DNA of 45,096 bases from assembly GCA_905212635.1 (NCBI GenBank), contig CAJMFH010000020.1:1-45096 (forward strand), in the 5' to 3' direction. The position numbers and the translations under genes were made by a program. The notes beneath the pieces were generated by a model, which was not told the DNA's origin, ran no database searches, and saw only the letters and a list, made by a program, of their open reading frames with translations. The stretch is from an uncultured Lachnoclostridium sp. (lineage in GTDB: Bacteria > Bacillota > Clostridia > Lachnospirales > Lachnospiraceae). This document shows, piece after piece, positions 1 to 9,800 of this stretch (position 1 is its first letter; each line of letters opens with the position of its first letter).

Positions 1-151
1 TTTTTTTTTTTTTTTTTGTTTAGGTTATTTGAGATTTATTGATGTGACTGGTGTTAAGACGTGTGTGATTCCTATGTCTTTTGGAAGCGGAAGTACCTCG
101 TAAAGTAGGAAAAAGAAGGAAACCAGTGGTGAGTGGAGCAAAAGCGATGTA

Positions 152-180
152 TTGAAGTTTTCGGAAAAAGATGGTATGCT
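152..180 (+). promoter_or_regulatory. Probable sigma-A promoter for the ketopantoate reductase gene
   Basis: A -35-like TTGAAG at 152-157 is followed after 17 bases by a -10-like TATGCT at 175-180. It lies 40 bases upstream of the start codon at 220. The first 17 bases of the window are all T and could be the U-tract of a terminator whose stem lies outside the window. Nothing else was recognised in bases 1-150. Confidence 0.45.
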
Positions 181-219
181 TATTTGTAAATAAAATAATT
201 TACGAAAAGAGGAATTACA

Positions 220-1143
220 ATGATTCAATCGGTAGCAGTTTTGGGTGCAGGAGCAGTCGGATCGTATGTAATCTGGGGGCTTTCCGGACTGGAGGGAATC
301 CGATTAGGCGTGGTCGCAGAAGGAGAAAGAGCCGAACGACTGAGAAAAAAGGGATGTAAGATCAATGATAAGATATACCGTCCACAGGTGTGGAGCCCGA
401 AAGAGGCGAGCTGGGCGGATCTGCTTGTGGTTGCCTTAAAATATACCGCACTTTCTGGGGCAATGGAGATGATTCAAGAAGCCGTGGGCGAAAATACCAT
501 TGTGATGAGTCTGATGAATGGCGTAGACAGTGAAGAAAAGATTGCGGAGAAGGTAGGAGACGCCCAGATGTTGTATTCGGTGATCAAAATAGCTTCACAC
601 AGAGAGGGCGAGGGATTTTATTTTGATCCGGAAACGACGGTAGGAATTATATTTGGCGAGAAAGAAGCACCTTATGACAGTGAAAAGGTAAAGGCAGTTG
701 AAGAACTTTTTGCAAGATCGCCGCTGCATTTTCAGGCGACTGAATGTATTATGGAAGAGTTGTGGAGCAAGTTCCGGCTGAATGTGTGTGATAATCTTCC
801 GCAGGCGATATTGGGAGCCGGGGTTGGATGTTATCAGGACAGTGTTCATATGCAAGCAATCAGTGAGGGACTTCGAAAAGAACTGGAAGAAATTGCTAGG
901 GCGAAGGGGATTGATCTGAGTAAGGTAGAGGATTCCTCCAAACTGCGGAGTATTGTGCCGAAAAGTGCAAGATATTCGACATTGCAGGATCTGGATGCCG
1001 GGCGCCAGACAGAGATCGAGATGTTCTCCGGCGCGCTGGTAAAAATGGGAGCAGAATTGGGAATCCCTACTCCATACAATGAATATACGTATCATATGAT
1101 CAAGGCATTGGAAGAAAAAAATGCCGGCAAATTTGACTATTAA
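220..1143 (+). CDS. panE: Ketopantoate reductase family protein (2-dehydropantoate 2-reductase)
   Basis: The 307-residue protein fits the ApbA/PanE family, which reduces 2-dehydropantoate to pantoate with NADPH in the cytoplasmic pantothenate/CoA pathway. The N-terminus has the Rossmann dinucleotide motif VLGAGAVG (residues 7-14). MSLMNGVDSEE near residue 110 matches the family's conserved N-G loop. ELWSKFRLN near residue 188 carries the candidate catalytic lysine, and GRQTEIEMFSG near residue 268 carries the conserved glutamate of the C-terminal domain. Length is normal. The ATG is preceded by AGAGGA at good spacing. No other pantothenate gene is nearby and the next gene has its own promoter, so this is probably monocistronic. 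Family members sometimes act on other 2-keto acids, so the substrate is inferred. Confidence 0.85.
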   Translation: MIQSVAVLGAGAVGSYVIWGLSGLEGIRLGVVAEGERAERLRKKGCKINDKIYRPQVWSPKEASWADLLVVALKYTALSGAMEMIQEAVGENTIVMSLMNGVDSEEKIAEKVGDAQMLYSVIKIASHREGEGFYFDPETTVGIIFGEKEAPYDSEKVKAVEELFARSPLHFQATECIMEELWSKFRLNVCDNLPQAILGAGVGCYQDSVHMQAISEGLRKELEEIARAKGIDLSKVEDSSKLRSIVPKSARYSTLQDLDAGRQTEIEMFSGALVKMGAELGIPTPYNEYTYHMIKALEEKNAGKFDY

Positions 1144-1173
1144 TCCGGAACTGGTAAAACCATAAAGTTTTAG

Positions 1174-1202
1174 TTGAAATTATTCCCAAACAATAGTAAA
1201 AT
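1174..1202 (+). promoter_or_regulatory. Promoter of glyQS
   Basis: TTGAAA at 1174-1179 and TAAAAT at 1197-1202 are separated by 17 bases. This places the transcript start near 1209, about 47 bases before the chosen glyQS start. The leader is too short for a T-box. Confidence 0.6.
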
Positions 1203-1223
1203 GGTGTAAGAATAATTTATAAA

Positions 1224-1240
1224 AGGTGCATCCGGCACCT
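1224..1240 (+). promoter_or_regulatory. Short hairpin just before the glyQS ribosome binding site
   Basis: AGGTGC (1224-1229) and GCACCT (1235-1240) are perfect inverted repeats with a 5-base loop. They end 4 bases before the GGAGGA ribosome binding site at 1245-1250. The hairpin could tune initiation or stabilise the mRNA 5' end. No T-tract follows, so it is not a terminator. Function is unknown. Confidence 0.4.
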
Positions 1241-1255
1241 GATTGGAGGATAATA

Positions 1256-2644
1256 ATGGAAAAGACAATGGAAAAAATCGTAGCTTTGGCAAAAGGACGC
1301 GGCTTTATTTATCCGGGTTCGGAGATTTATGGTGGACTGGCAAATACATGGGACTACGGAAATCTTGGTGTCGAGCTGAAAAACAATGTTAAAAAAGCCT
1401 GGTGGCAGAAATTTATTCAGGAGAATAAATATAATGTTGGTGTGGACTGTGCGATTTTGATGAACCCACAGACATGGGTGGCATCCGGACATCTGGGCGG
1501 CTTTTCCGATCCTCTGATGGATTGTAAAGAATGTCATGAGAGATTTCGTGCCGATCAGTTGATCGAAGCATTTGCGGAAGAAAACAATGTGGAATTGGAC
1601 GGTTCCGTGGACGGATGGGACAAAGATAAGATGGAAGGCTTTATCAAAGAGCATTCCGTACCATGTCCGACTTGTGGAAAACACAATTTTACTGAGATCC
1701 GTCAGTTCAATCTGATGTTTAAGACATTCCAGGGTGTTACCGAAGATGCAAAAAATACCGTATATCTTCGTCCGGAGACAGCACAGGGAATATTTGTAAA
1801 CTTTAAAAATGTACAGAGAACATCCCGTAAAAAAGTACCATTTGGTATTGGTCAGATTGGTAAATCTTTCCGAAATGAGATTACACCGGGTAACTTTACG
1901 TTCCGTACCCGTGAATTTGAGCAGATGGAACTGGAGTTCTTCTGTGTACCGGATACTGACCTTGAATGGTTCTCTTACTGGAAAGAATTTTGTATTAAAT
2001 GGCTTCAGGATCTTGGCATCAAAGAAGATGAGATGCGTGTGCGCGACCATGACAAAGAAGAACTTTCTTTCTACAGTAAGGCGACAAGTGATATCGAGTT
2101 CCTGTTCCCATTTGGCTGGGGCGAACTCTGGGGTATCGCAGATCGTACAAATTACGATCTGACACAGCACCAGAATGTATCCGGTGAGGATATGAGTTAT
2201 TTTGATGATGAGAAAAAAGAAAAATACATTCCATACGTTATTGAGCCATCTCTGGGTGCTGACCGTGTGACTCTGGCATTCCTTTGCAGCGCTTATGACG
2301 AAGAAGAGTTAGAAGGTGGAGATACACGTACCGTAATGCACTTCCATCCGGCTTTGGCACCGGTTAAGATTGGTGTGCTTCCACTTTCCAAGAAACTCAA
2401 CGAAGGGGCAGAAAAAGTATTTGAAGAATTGAGCAAATATTATAATTGTGAATACGATGACCGTGGAAACATCGGTAAGAGATACCGCCGTCAGGATGAG
2501 ATCGGTACTCCATTCTGCATTACCTATGACTTTGATTCCGAGGAAGACGGTATGGTTACGGTTCGTGATCGTGATACGATGGAGCAGGAGCGTATTAAGA
2601 TCACAGATCTGAAAGCTTATTTTGAAGAGAAATTCACATTTTAA
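1256..2644 (+). CDS. glyQS: Glycine--tRNA ligase (single-chain, alpha2 type)
   Basis: This 462-residue class II aminoacyl-tRNA synthetase charges tRNA-Gly with glycine. The N-terminus carries RGFIYPGSEIYGG, typical of the homodimeric type rather than the two-subunit GlyQ/GlyS type. A CxxC pair (CKEC near residue 85, CPTC near 140) marks the inserted zinc-binding region. Motif 2 is seen as FRNEITP and motif 3 as GADRVTLA, and a C-terminal anticodon-binding domain follows from about residue 365. The reading frame extends upstream to a GTG at 1226. The ATG at 1256 is preferred because GGAGGA lies 5 bases ahead of it. cysS follows 14 bases downstream, so both are probably co-transcribed. Confidence 0.96.
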   Translation: MEKTMEKIVALAKGRGFIYPGSEIYGGLANTWDYGNLGVELKNNVKKAWWQKFIQENKYNVGVDCAILMNPQTWVASGHLGGFSDPLMDCKECHERFRADQLIEAFAEENNVELDGSVDGWDKDKMEGFIKEHSVPCPTCGKHNFTEIRQFNLMFKTFQGVTEDAKNTVYLRPETAQGIFVNFKNVQRTSRKKVPFGIGQIGKSFRNEITPGNFTFRTREFEQMELEFFCVPDTDLEWFSYWKEFCIKWLQDLGIKEDEMRVRDHDKEELSFYSKATSDIEFLFPFGWGELWGIADRTNYDLTQHQNVSGEDMSYFDDEKKEKYIPYVIEPSLGADRVTLAFLCSAYDEEELEGGDTRTVMHFHPALAPVKIGVLPLSKKLNEGAEKVFEELSKYYNCEYDDRGNIGKRYRRQDEIGTPFCITYDFDSEEDGMVTVRDRDTMEQERIKITDLKAYFEEKFTF

Positions 2645-2658
2645 AGGAGTGTAAAAGC

Positions 2659-4074
2659 GTGAAGACTTATTTGTACAATACCCTTTCTAAGAAAGTGGAA
2701 GAGTTTGTTCCCAATGAGCCGGGAAAAGTGGCTATGTATACCTGTGGACCGACGGTGTATCATTTTGCCCATATCGGAAATCTCCGCAGTTATATCATGG
2801 AAGATGTGCTTGAAAAATATCTGCGTTTTGCCGGATATGATGTAAAGCGTGTTATGAATATTACGGATGTCGGACATCTGTCGAGTGACGGAGATACCGG
2901 AGAAGACAAGATGCTTGCCGGTGCGAAGCGAGAGCACAAATCGGTCATGGATATCGCAAAATTTTATACCGATGCGTTTTTTGATGATTGTAAAAAACTG
3001 GAAATTAAACGCCCGGATGTGGTAGAACCGGCTACCAATTGTATCAATGAATTTATCCACATGATCGAGGTGCTTTTGGAAAAAGGGTACGCCTATGTCG
3101 CTGGTGAAAATGTATATTTTGATACTTCAAAGTTAGAAAATTATTATGTATTGTCTTCCCAGAACGAAGAAGACCTGCAGGTCGGAGTTCGTGATGATGT
3201 AGAAGAAGATGAGAATAAACGCAATAAAACAGATTTTGTGCTTTGGTTTACAAAGTCAAAATTTGACAATCAGGAATTGAAATGGGAAAGCCCATGGGGC
3301 GTCGGATATCCAGGCTGGCACATCGAGTGTTCCAGTATCAGTATCAAACATCTTGGAGAATACATGGACATTCACTGCGGCGGCGTGGACAATATTTTCC
3401 CACATCATACCAATGAAATCGCGCAGAGTGAATCGTATCTGGGACATAAATGGTGTAATTACTGGTTCCATGTCAACCATTTAAAGACCAATGGCGGAAA
3501 GATGAGCAAGTCCAAAGGAGAATTTCTTACGGTCTCCCTTTTGGAGGAAAAAGGGTATAACCCGATGGTATACCGTATGTTCTGCTTACAGTCGCATTAC
3601 CGCAAACCGCTTGAATTTTCTTATGAGGCATTGGACAATGTGGCAACTGCTTACGAGAAATTGTTAAAAAGGATCAAAACGATTCCGGAAGAAGGAGAAG
3701 TAAATGCGGATCAGGTGGCTGCTTACCATGAAAAATTTGGCGAGGCAGTCGGAAACGATATGAATACGTCGATGGGACTTACGATCGTGTACGATCTGCT
3801 GAAAGAAGATTTTTCCGGTGCGACAAAGAGAGCGATTCTTGCGGATCTGGATACGGTATTATCTCTGGAACTTACCAAACCGTGGGAAGATGCCGGAGAA
3901 GAAGTTGATGAAGAATTGAGTGCTTTTGTGGAAGGAAAGATCGCAGAGCGTGCGGCAGCGAAAAAAGCAAAAGATTTTGCCAAAGCTGATGCCATCCGTG
4001 ATGAATTGAAAGCAAAAGGAATCTTAATAAAAGATACAAGAGAAGGCGTTGTCTGGGAGAAAATCGGAGAATAA
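2659..4074 (+). CDS. cysS: Cysteine--tRNA ligase
   Basis: This 471-residue class I synthetase charges tRNA-Cys. The HIGH signature appears as HIGN near residue 38 and KMSKS is intact (GGKMSKSKG, near residue 277). The zinc ligands expected for CysRS are visible: the cysteine in MYTCGPT near residue 29, the cysteine in WHIECSS near residue 220, and the following histidine/glutamate pair. Near residue 185 there is a charged stretch, VEEDENKRNKTDFVLW, in place of the more usual short loop. The start is GTG with AAAGGAG 9 bases upstream. Only 14 bases separate it from glyQS, indicating an operon. Confidence 0.96.
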   Translation: MKTYLYNTLSKKVEEFVPNEPGKVAMYTCGPTVYHFAHIGNLRSYIMEDVLEKYLRFAGYDVKRVMNITDVGHLSSDGDTGEDKMLAGAKREHKSVMDIAKFYTDAFFDDCKKLEIKRPDVVEPATNCINEFIHMIEVLLEKGYAYVAGENVYFDTSKLENYYVLSSQNEEDLQVGVRDDVEEDENKRNKTDFVLWFTKSKFDNQELKWESPWGVGYPGWHIECSSISIKHLGEYMDIHCGGVDNIFPHHTNEIAQSESYLGHKWCNYWFHVNHLKTNGGKMSKSKGEFLTVSLLEEKGYNPMVYRMFCLQSHYRKPLEFSYEALDNVATAYEKLLKRIKTIPEEGEVNADQVAAYHEKFGEAVGNDMNTSMGLTIVYDLLKEDFSGATKRAILADLDTVLSLELTKPWEDAGEEVDEELSAFVEGKIAERAAAKKAKDFAKADAIRDELKAKGILIKDTREGVVWEKIGE

Positions 4075-4075
4075 A

Positions 4076-4140
4076 CGTAACAAAACCGCGTTACGAATAA
4101 ACGAAGAAAGCGAGGAGACGTTGAATGTTTCCCCGCTTTC
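4076..4140 (+). terminator. Two inverted repeats between cysS and the response regulator, possible weak terminator
   Basis: CGTAAC (4076-4081) pairs perfectly with GTTACG (4090-4095). GAAAGCG (4106-4112) pairs with CGCTTTC (4134-4140). The second stem is followed by CTTATATAAGG rather than a clean T-run, so termination would be weak. The pair may partly separate the synthetase genes from the two-component genes. Confidence 0.3.
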
Positions 4141-4160
4141 CTTATATAAGGAGCTAAAAG

Positions 4161-4907
4161 ATGTTTCATATCGCCATATGTGATGACGAAAAAAAGTATT
4201 GTGAAGAGATGCAGCAAAAAATAAATCAATACGCAGAAAAAAATAATTGCGAGATCTGTGTGGATTGTTATTATAACGGAGAAGCGTTGTGGCTGGCTTA
4301 TGAGAAACAGTACGACATATTGATCTTAGATGTGGAGATGACGGGGATTGATGGAGTGCATCTGGCAGAAAATATTCGAAAGACCGATGAGGAAGTAGTT
4401 ATCATTTTTTCCACGTCACACCGGCAGTATGCCTTGGATGGCTACCGTGTCGAGGCATCCGGTTATATCGTAAAGCCGTTTTCCGAAGAAACGGTAGGAA
4501 GGGAATTGGAAAAGGCATTTCGCAGGATCCGGGAGAGCAGTTATGATCTGGCGGTTTCCTTTAATGGAGAAGTTACGATGATCGCGATGAGCCAGTTACT
4601 ATACGTAGAAGTGTACCGCCATAAACTGATCTATCACCTGGCAGACGGAAGGAAACTCCGGGGAACCGGGTCGCTGAAGGAAGTGAAAAAGCAGGATGCC
4701 AAAGATCTTTTGGTGCAGACGCACAAAAGTTTTCTGGTAAATCTCATGTGGATCACGTCGTATCAGAGCAGTCCGCATCTTGTTTTTGTCAAGGGAAGAG
4801 AAGACGGCGTCCCGATCAGCAAATACCGGTATGATGAATTTGTAGAAACGTATATGGAGTATTACCGGAGGAAATTAACCAGACTTTCAGAAAAAGATGT
4901 CAGATAG
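4161..4907 (+). CDS. LytTR-family response regulator (AgrA-like)
   Basis: The 248-residue protein has an N-terminal receiver domain with acidic pocket D8/D9, phosphoacceptor D57 (ILDVEMTG) and conserved lysine K105 (YIVKPF). A LytTR DNA-binding domain spans about residues 145-240 and contains the typical HKSFLVNL segment. It should be phosphorylated by the kinase encoded 20 bases downstream and bind DNA as a dimer at paired LytTR sites. AAGGAG precedes the ATG. Regulators of this type often control peptide signalling or bacteriocin genes. No AgrD or AgrB gene is adjacent, so signal and targets are unknown. Confidence 0.9.
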   Translation: MFHIAICDDEKKYCEEMQQKINQYAEKNNCEICVDCYYNGEALWLAYEKQYDILILDVEMTGIDGVHLAENIRKTDEEVVIIFSTSHRQYALDGYRVEASGYIVKPFSEETVGRELEKAFRRIRESSYDLAVSFNGEVTMIAMSQLLYVEVYRHKLIYHLADGRKLRGTGSLKEVKKQDAKDLLVQTHKSFLVNLMWITSYQSSPHLVFVKGREDGVPISKYRYDEFVETYMEYYRRKLTRLSEKDVR

Positions 4908-4927
4908 GCAGAAGGGATAAAATACAT

Positions 4928-6067
4928 ATGTTTTTCTTTATAACAATGATCATTGCAGGAGCAGGTACAATATTTCCGCTGCGCAAAAAGAGGGATTTTT
5001 TCCTTGGCTTGGCAGCGATGGCAATCTGTGCTTTTATTGAATTTCTGTGGTATTACATTTTCAGGGAAGCCTTTTTGACAGAACCGTATACGGTGCTTTG
5101 GGAAAATATCCATGAAAATAGTATACTTGGGATTCATTTTGAATTATTATATACGACGACGGCTCTCTATACATTCTTGCTGTGGATCCTGCCGCATATG
5201 CGTCCGGAGCGCAAAGGACAGTCTGCGAGGGCGGTTTTCGAAAAAATGAGTATGGCGGTGCTTTCCCTCATTGTACTGGCGGCAGGGCTGTATTTCCAGT
5301 ATACGTTTATATACATAGATGTATATAAGGTGGGATGCTGCTTTTTCCTGTGCCTGCTTTTATATGCGGTGATTCTCGTAATCTTTTTCAAAATTGAGAA
5401 GTATTATGAGATGAAAAAGCAGCAGAAAGAATATGAAGCGATGGAAAAGATCCGGATGCGCCAATTGGAATTTTATCAATCGAAAATGCTTGCCGAAGAT
5501 AAGCTTCGTAAACTTACCCATGACATGAGTAAATATATGGAAGCCTTCGAAAATTTAAAGAAGGAGCAGCCGGGAGAAATACAAGGTTATATCGAACAAT
5601 TAGCGGATTCCATGCAGTCTGTGGAACACAGTGTAGTTACCGGAAATGCGCTGGTAGACACGATTTTGATGGAGAAGGAAAAAGAGGCGCACAGCAAAGA
5701 AATAGACTTTCAGATCGTGGCGCAGACGACACGTTTGTCGGAGTTTAAAAGTGTCTATTTATGTTCTATTTTTGCCAATGCGTTAGACAATGCCATTGAG
5801 GCGTGCGACGAGGTGCCACGGGAGAAGGCATTTGTTAAAGTAGATATTACAGAAGCGGGAGATGGCGTGTATATTCTTTTTGAAAATTCTTACCCGGAAG
5901 ACCGCAAACGAAAATATTTTGAAACGTCCAAAGAAGATAAATTTCTGCACGGATTTGGGTTGAAAAACATACAAAACGGAGTGGAAAAATGCGGTGGAAA
6001 TGTATCCATTCATATGGGATCCGGGGTATTTTCTCTTTCGATTCTGCTAAATGGGACGTCAAAATGA
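4928..6067 (+). CDS. GHKL-domain sensor histidine kinase (AgrC-like)
   Basis: The 379-residue membrane kinase has about five hydrophobic segments: residues 2-18, 24-46, 70-90, 106-128 and 137-155. A coiled linker follows at 160-195, then an H-box with H198 in KLTHDMSKYM. The GHKL ATPase domain has its N-box in FANALDNAIEA (N284/N288) and a glycine box in HGFGLKNIQNGV. The N-terminal membrane module resembles AgrC-type sensors that respond to peptides or membrane signals, although no ligand can be named. It lies 20 bases after the LytTR regulator and forms a cognate pair with it. GAAGGGA precedes the ATG at reasonable spacing. Confidence 0.88.
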   Translation: MFFFITMIIAGAGTIFPLRKKRDFFLGLAAMAICAFIEFLWYYIFREAFLTEPYTVLWENIHENSILGIHFELLYTTTALYTFLLWILPHMRPERKGQSARAVFEKMSMAVLSLIVLAAGLYFQYTFIYIDVYKVGCCFFLCLLLYAVILVIFFKIEKYYEMKKQQKEYEAMEKIRMRQLEFYQSKMLAEDKLRKLTHDMSKYMEAFENLKKEQPGEIQGYIEQLADSMQSVEHSVVTGNALVDTILMEKEKEAHSKEIDFQIVAQTTRLSEFKSVYLCSIFANALDNAIEACDEVPREKAFVKVDITEAGDGVYILFENSYPEDRKRKYFETSKEDKFLHGFGLKNIQNGVEKCGGNVSIHMGSGVFSLSILLNGTSK

Positions 6068-6085
6068 CCAGATAGGCAGACCCCC

Positions 6086-6114
6086 TTGCGAAGGAGAGGA
6101 AACATTTCTATAAT
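6086..6114 (+). promoter_or_regulatory. Probable promoter of the zinc-ribbon membrane protein gene
   Basis: A perfect TATAAT at 6109-6114 lies 17 bases downstream of a partial -35 hexamer, TTGCGA (6086-6091). It sits in the 85-base gap after the kinase gene and suggests the next gene can be transcribed independently of the two-component pair. Confidence 0.5.
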
Positions 6115-6152
6115 GTAGAAAAAAGGGAAAAGTTCCCGGAATGGAGTATACT

Positions 6153-6758
6153 ATGAAATGTGATTATTGTAAGATTCATTATGAAGAGAGTGAGGGTGTC
6201 TGCCCGAATTGCGGCATGACACCGAGAAAGCGCTGGGCAAAGATATTATGCGCAGTTGCAGAAGTGGTTTTTTGGATGTACTGGATCATGATGATTCCTG
6301 TAGCTTGGGGAGAAGCAAGAATTGGGCATCCGGTGATTGCTGTGGTGGCAGATATCCTGGCACTACCGTCGAGTTATTATCTGCTACGTCGTTTTTTGGG
6401 GAGAAAGCATCGAAATATGCTTGCAGGAATCCGTGCTGTTATGCTTATCCTGAGTGTTTTACTGTTTATCATTGGTTCAACCGGAAAATATCAAATGTCA
6501 GAATTTCATGTAAAACAAATGGCAGAGAGCCATTTGAAAGGTTCTTTTGCACATGATAAAACGTTTGAATACGGAACATGTGAAAATATCAAATACTTTA
6601 AGGATGAAAATGAAAGTTATGTCTATTGGGCAGAAGTAACGATGTCTTACCAGGTTAAAGACGGAGAAGGAAATCCGGTTTCGAAACAACAGACGTACAT
6701 TATAAAATGGAATGCCACGAACGATAACTATGAATGGCATGGGATCAAAAAAGAGTAA
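6153..6758 (+). CDS. Zinc-ribbon membrane protein of unknown function
   Basis: The family is not recognised. The 201-residue protein starts with a CxxC...CxxC zinc ribbon (C3, C6, C17, C20), followed by about three hydrophobic segments at residues 30-48, 57-75 and 87-106. A roughly 90-residue C-terminal soluble domain of mixed charge follows, rich in Tyr, Glu and Lys. The ATG at 6153 is preferred because GGAG lies 6 bases ahead. An in-frame ATG at 6141 overlaps that site. It follows the LytTR/GHKL pair, so it may be a target or accessory, but it has its own promoter-like sequence and a strong terminator behind it. Confidence 0.7.
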   Translation: MKCDYCKIHYEESEGVCPNCGMTPRKRWAKILCAVAEVVFWMYWIMMIPVAWGEARIGHPVIAVVADILALPSSYYLLRRFLGRKHRNMLAGIRAVMLILSVLLFIIGSTGKYQMSEFHVKQMAESHLKGSFAHDKTFEYGTCENIKYFKDENESYVYWAEVTMSYQVKDGEGNPVSKQQTYIIKWNATNDNYEWHGIKKE

Positions 6759-6764
6759 TAATAA

Positions 6765-6806
6765 GGCTGTGTGGGCATTGGAGTGTTGCCTGCACAGCCG
6801 TTTTTT
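6765..6806 (+). terminator. Intrinsic terminator
   Basis: GGCTGTGTGGGC (6765-6776) pairs with GCCTGCACAGCC (6788-6799), including two G-U pairs in RNA. The stem is followed by G and six T residues. It ends the plus-strand unit and lies 22 bases beyond the end of the convergent GH2 gene. The minus-strand side has only an interrupted T-tract. Confidence 0.85.
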
Positions 6807-6828
6807 ATATATTTCAGGATGTTATGAA

Positions 6829-9800
6829 TTATTCAAACTGTAGCCATTCCAGATCGAATTTACATCCCGGAAGGAAGATCAGGTTCAGGTTATAATCTCC
6901 GGATACCGGTTCCAATTCGAAGGTCTGTACCTGCGATTCGTCGCTGTAAGGGAAATCGACGATCTGGTTGATGACAGCATCGCTGCCGTCTGCCGGAACA
7001 AATCTTACATGGATCGTATTCATTTCAATATGCGAACGTCCACAGATGGTAATCTGGTGGAAGCCATCTTTTGTAAAATGCATATTGGTATATTCTACCG
7101 TTACGTTGTTTCCAATCTCGCGGATGGCATCGCCATCGATCGTAAACATATCTCCCGTAACATTGGCACAGTCGGAGCCAAGAAGTTTTGCGTAGGCCTT
7201 TTCTACCTTTGTGAAATAGAAGCCTTGCAGAGACATCTTGATTTCCGGATAAACGACGATGGAGATTGTCTGAACGCCTTTGAGTCGTTTGCTTAATGTA
7301 AATACATTTTCCTGATAGTGGTTGTACCAGCTCTTGGCCTCGTAGGTTGCCTGAAGCAGACATTCGCCGGTGGCACAGGTGGTTCCCGGAGCGGCAGGTT
7401 CGGTGATGCTTCCTTTTTCGGAAGGAAGTCCCGGTGTACCAAGCCATACTTCAACCGGAAGCACATCGCTAAAGGAAAAAATTGGAAGATGGATCTCGTC
7501 GGAACCATAATCTCCAAAATCAATATTTTCAAAGGTTACCACAGTACGGTCATTCCCGGTGATATAGACACCACCTTGGAAACTTAAGATCAGACCGTCA
7601 TCGGAACTTTCTGAGTAGTCAATGGCGGATACGATCTTATAAGGATCGTGCGTGGCATCGCCGAGTCCGGTTACTTCAAATTCCAGTTCGGAGATCACTT
7701 CGACGTGGTCTAAGCCGTTGCAGCAGGTACAGCACAGACGAAATTCGCCATCGCCGACGGCTTGGATTGAAGCAGTATTTGTCTCTTTGTCCACGGTGAT
7801 CTTTACTGCGTTACTCTGTACGCCGTTGAGAGTGACTGCCTTAAATTCAATGTCCTGATAGGTTGCATTTTCCGGATAAATTTTTGCCGTTACAACGGTT
7901 TCTTTATGTTCGGCATCTAAAATTGAAGTGCCCTGATTGGTCAGTTCAATCTTTCGAACCGGAATTTCATTCGTGCGATCCGGAATTAAAATGCCACTTT
8001 CTAATGTTTTTTCAGCGAGTGAAAATGTCGTATTTTCCATCTGGCAGGAGATGCCGTCCGGAACGATTTCGGCAGGTACTGCCTGTAGTGTCAGATGGGC
8101 ATCCGGGAGAGATGGTGAACTAACGGTTACCTGAATTTCGCCGGATTCTGTTCTTGCGGCGATGATCGCCAGCAGTTTTCCGCTGAATAATTTGCGGCTG
8201 GTTCCTTTGTATTGGTCAAAGTCAGAACTGTCGCCGTTGTCAAGACCGATCAGACGGCCGGCACCGGTTACGGATACATTCATACGGCTTCGCCCATTGG
8301 CGACGAGGATACCGTCCACATCCAGTGTGTCAATGGTGACAAAGATCAAATCTTCGCCGTCTGCCGTCAGCGTCTCCTTGTCCGGGGTAAGACGGATACT
8401 TGCCGGATCGCCAAACGACTGCTGACGGTCTCTTGCGATCACATTGCCTTCTTCGTCGTAAGCAACGGCTTCAATCACGCCTTTGCTGTAAGGAATCTGC
8501 CAGTCGCCGGAAAGTGTCGTGCCGTGAGCATGGTCAATTTCGACGATGCCCTGACTTTGTCCCTGATAGAAGAGTTCCACTTTCGGAGCATTGGAGAAGA
8601 TACGTACATCGATCAGCTGCCCTTCGTTGAAATCCCAGTAAGGCAGGAGATGTACCATCGGTTTTTTCTTATAGTCTGTCCATTCTGCCTGATACAGATA
8701 GAACGTGTCTTTTGGAAAGCCAGCAGTATCGACCTGTCCAAAATACGAATTTTTGGTAAAATATGGGGTCGGTTCGCCCAGGTAATCAAAGCCGGACCAG
8801 AGGTACTGTCCAAAGCAGAATTCACGGTCGCGGTGAGCAATGATCGTATGCTCGGAATTTTTTGCCCCCCAGTTTGTCGTGCAGTTTCCGAGAGTCGAAC
8901 ATTGCAGGTCATCAAATGTCAAAAGACGGTTGGAAAGAGGGAAATGATAGATGCCGCGGCTTTGTACGGTGGCACTTGTCTCACTTCCAAATATTTTCCA
9001 GTCCGGATATTTTTCATGATGTTCGTCATAACATTTATCGAGGTAATTGTAGCCGACGAGATCGATCACTTCGCCGGTGCGCTGGGCAGCTTCCCATTCG
9101 ATATAATTGGATGCCAGTGTCGTATACGCATTTTTGCGGTAATCGAGTTCGCGGACGGCGTTATGAAGCTCTTTCGTCAGTTCCAGACCGCGGTCGAAAT
9201 GGGTATCATAAATCTCATTTCCAATTCCCCAGATGAAGACGCAAGGGTGGTTGCGGTCCTGGCGAACCCAGCTTGTCAGATCCTTTTTCCACCAGTCTTT
9301 AAAGTCATTGCCATAGTCATAATCGGTTTTGGTGCGCTCCCACATATCAAAACTCTCTGTATACAGGAGAAGTCCCAGTTCATCGCAGAGATTCAGCATA
9401 TGTTCCGGCGGCATATTGTGCGCGTTTCGGATCGAATTTACGCCCATTTCCTTTAACGTGAGGAGCTGGCGGCGGAGTGCTGCTTTGTTCATGGCGGCAC
9501 CCAGGGAACCAAGGACGTGGTGTTCACACGTACCATTGATCTTTACGTGGCGGCCATTTAAGAAAAATCCCTTATCTGCATCAAACGCAATGTCACGGAA
9601 TCCAAGGTTCTGGGTAATAGAATCCGTAAGAGTATCGCCCGCATACAAAGAAGTGTGGATCTGATACAGATTTGGCTCTTCAATATCCCATAATTTTGGT
9701 TCAATGACGGTCAGTACCTGTTTGTCAACCTGAACGGAATCTGAAAAGTGTATGCTGCTTTCGTGGGTCGTCACAAGAGTGCCGTCGGCATCAAAAATCT

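Noticed and set aside
1..17. Run of 17 T residues at the window start
   Set aside because: It could be a terminator U-tract or a homopolymer, but the upstream sequence is outside the window, so no feature can be supported.
1144..1255. T-box riboswitch upstream of glyQS, and likewise upstream of proS, ilvN and ilvC
   Set aside because: The leaders are 10 to about 110 bases long and contain neither the T-box sequence TGGNACCGCG nor a specifier stem.
4901..6080. The 12-mer CAGATAGGCAGA occurs at 4901-4912 and 6069-6080, around the two ends of the kinase gene
   Set aside because: The first copy contains the stop codon of the regulator gene, no flanking similarity extends the match, and no duplication or element boundary is seen.
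8212..9456. A 414-codon open frame on the plus strand inside the GH2 gene
   Set aside because: It is antisense to the barrel region of a protein with intact catalytic motifs, has no recognisable domain and no good ribosome binding site. It is a shadow of biased codon use.
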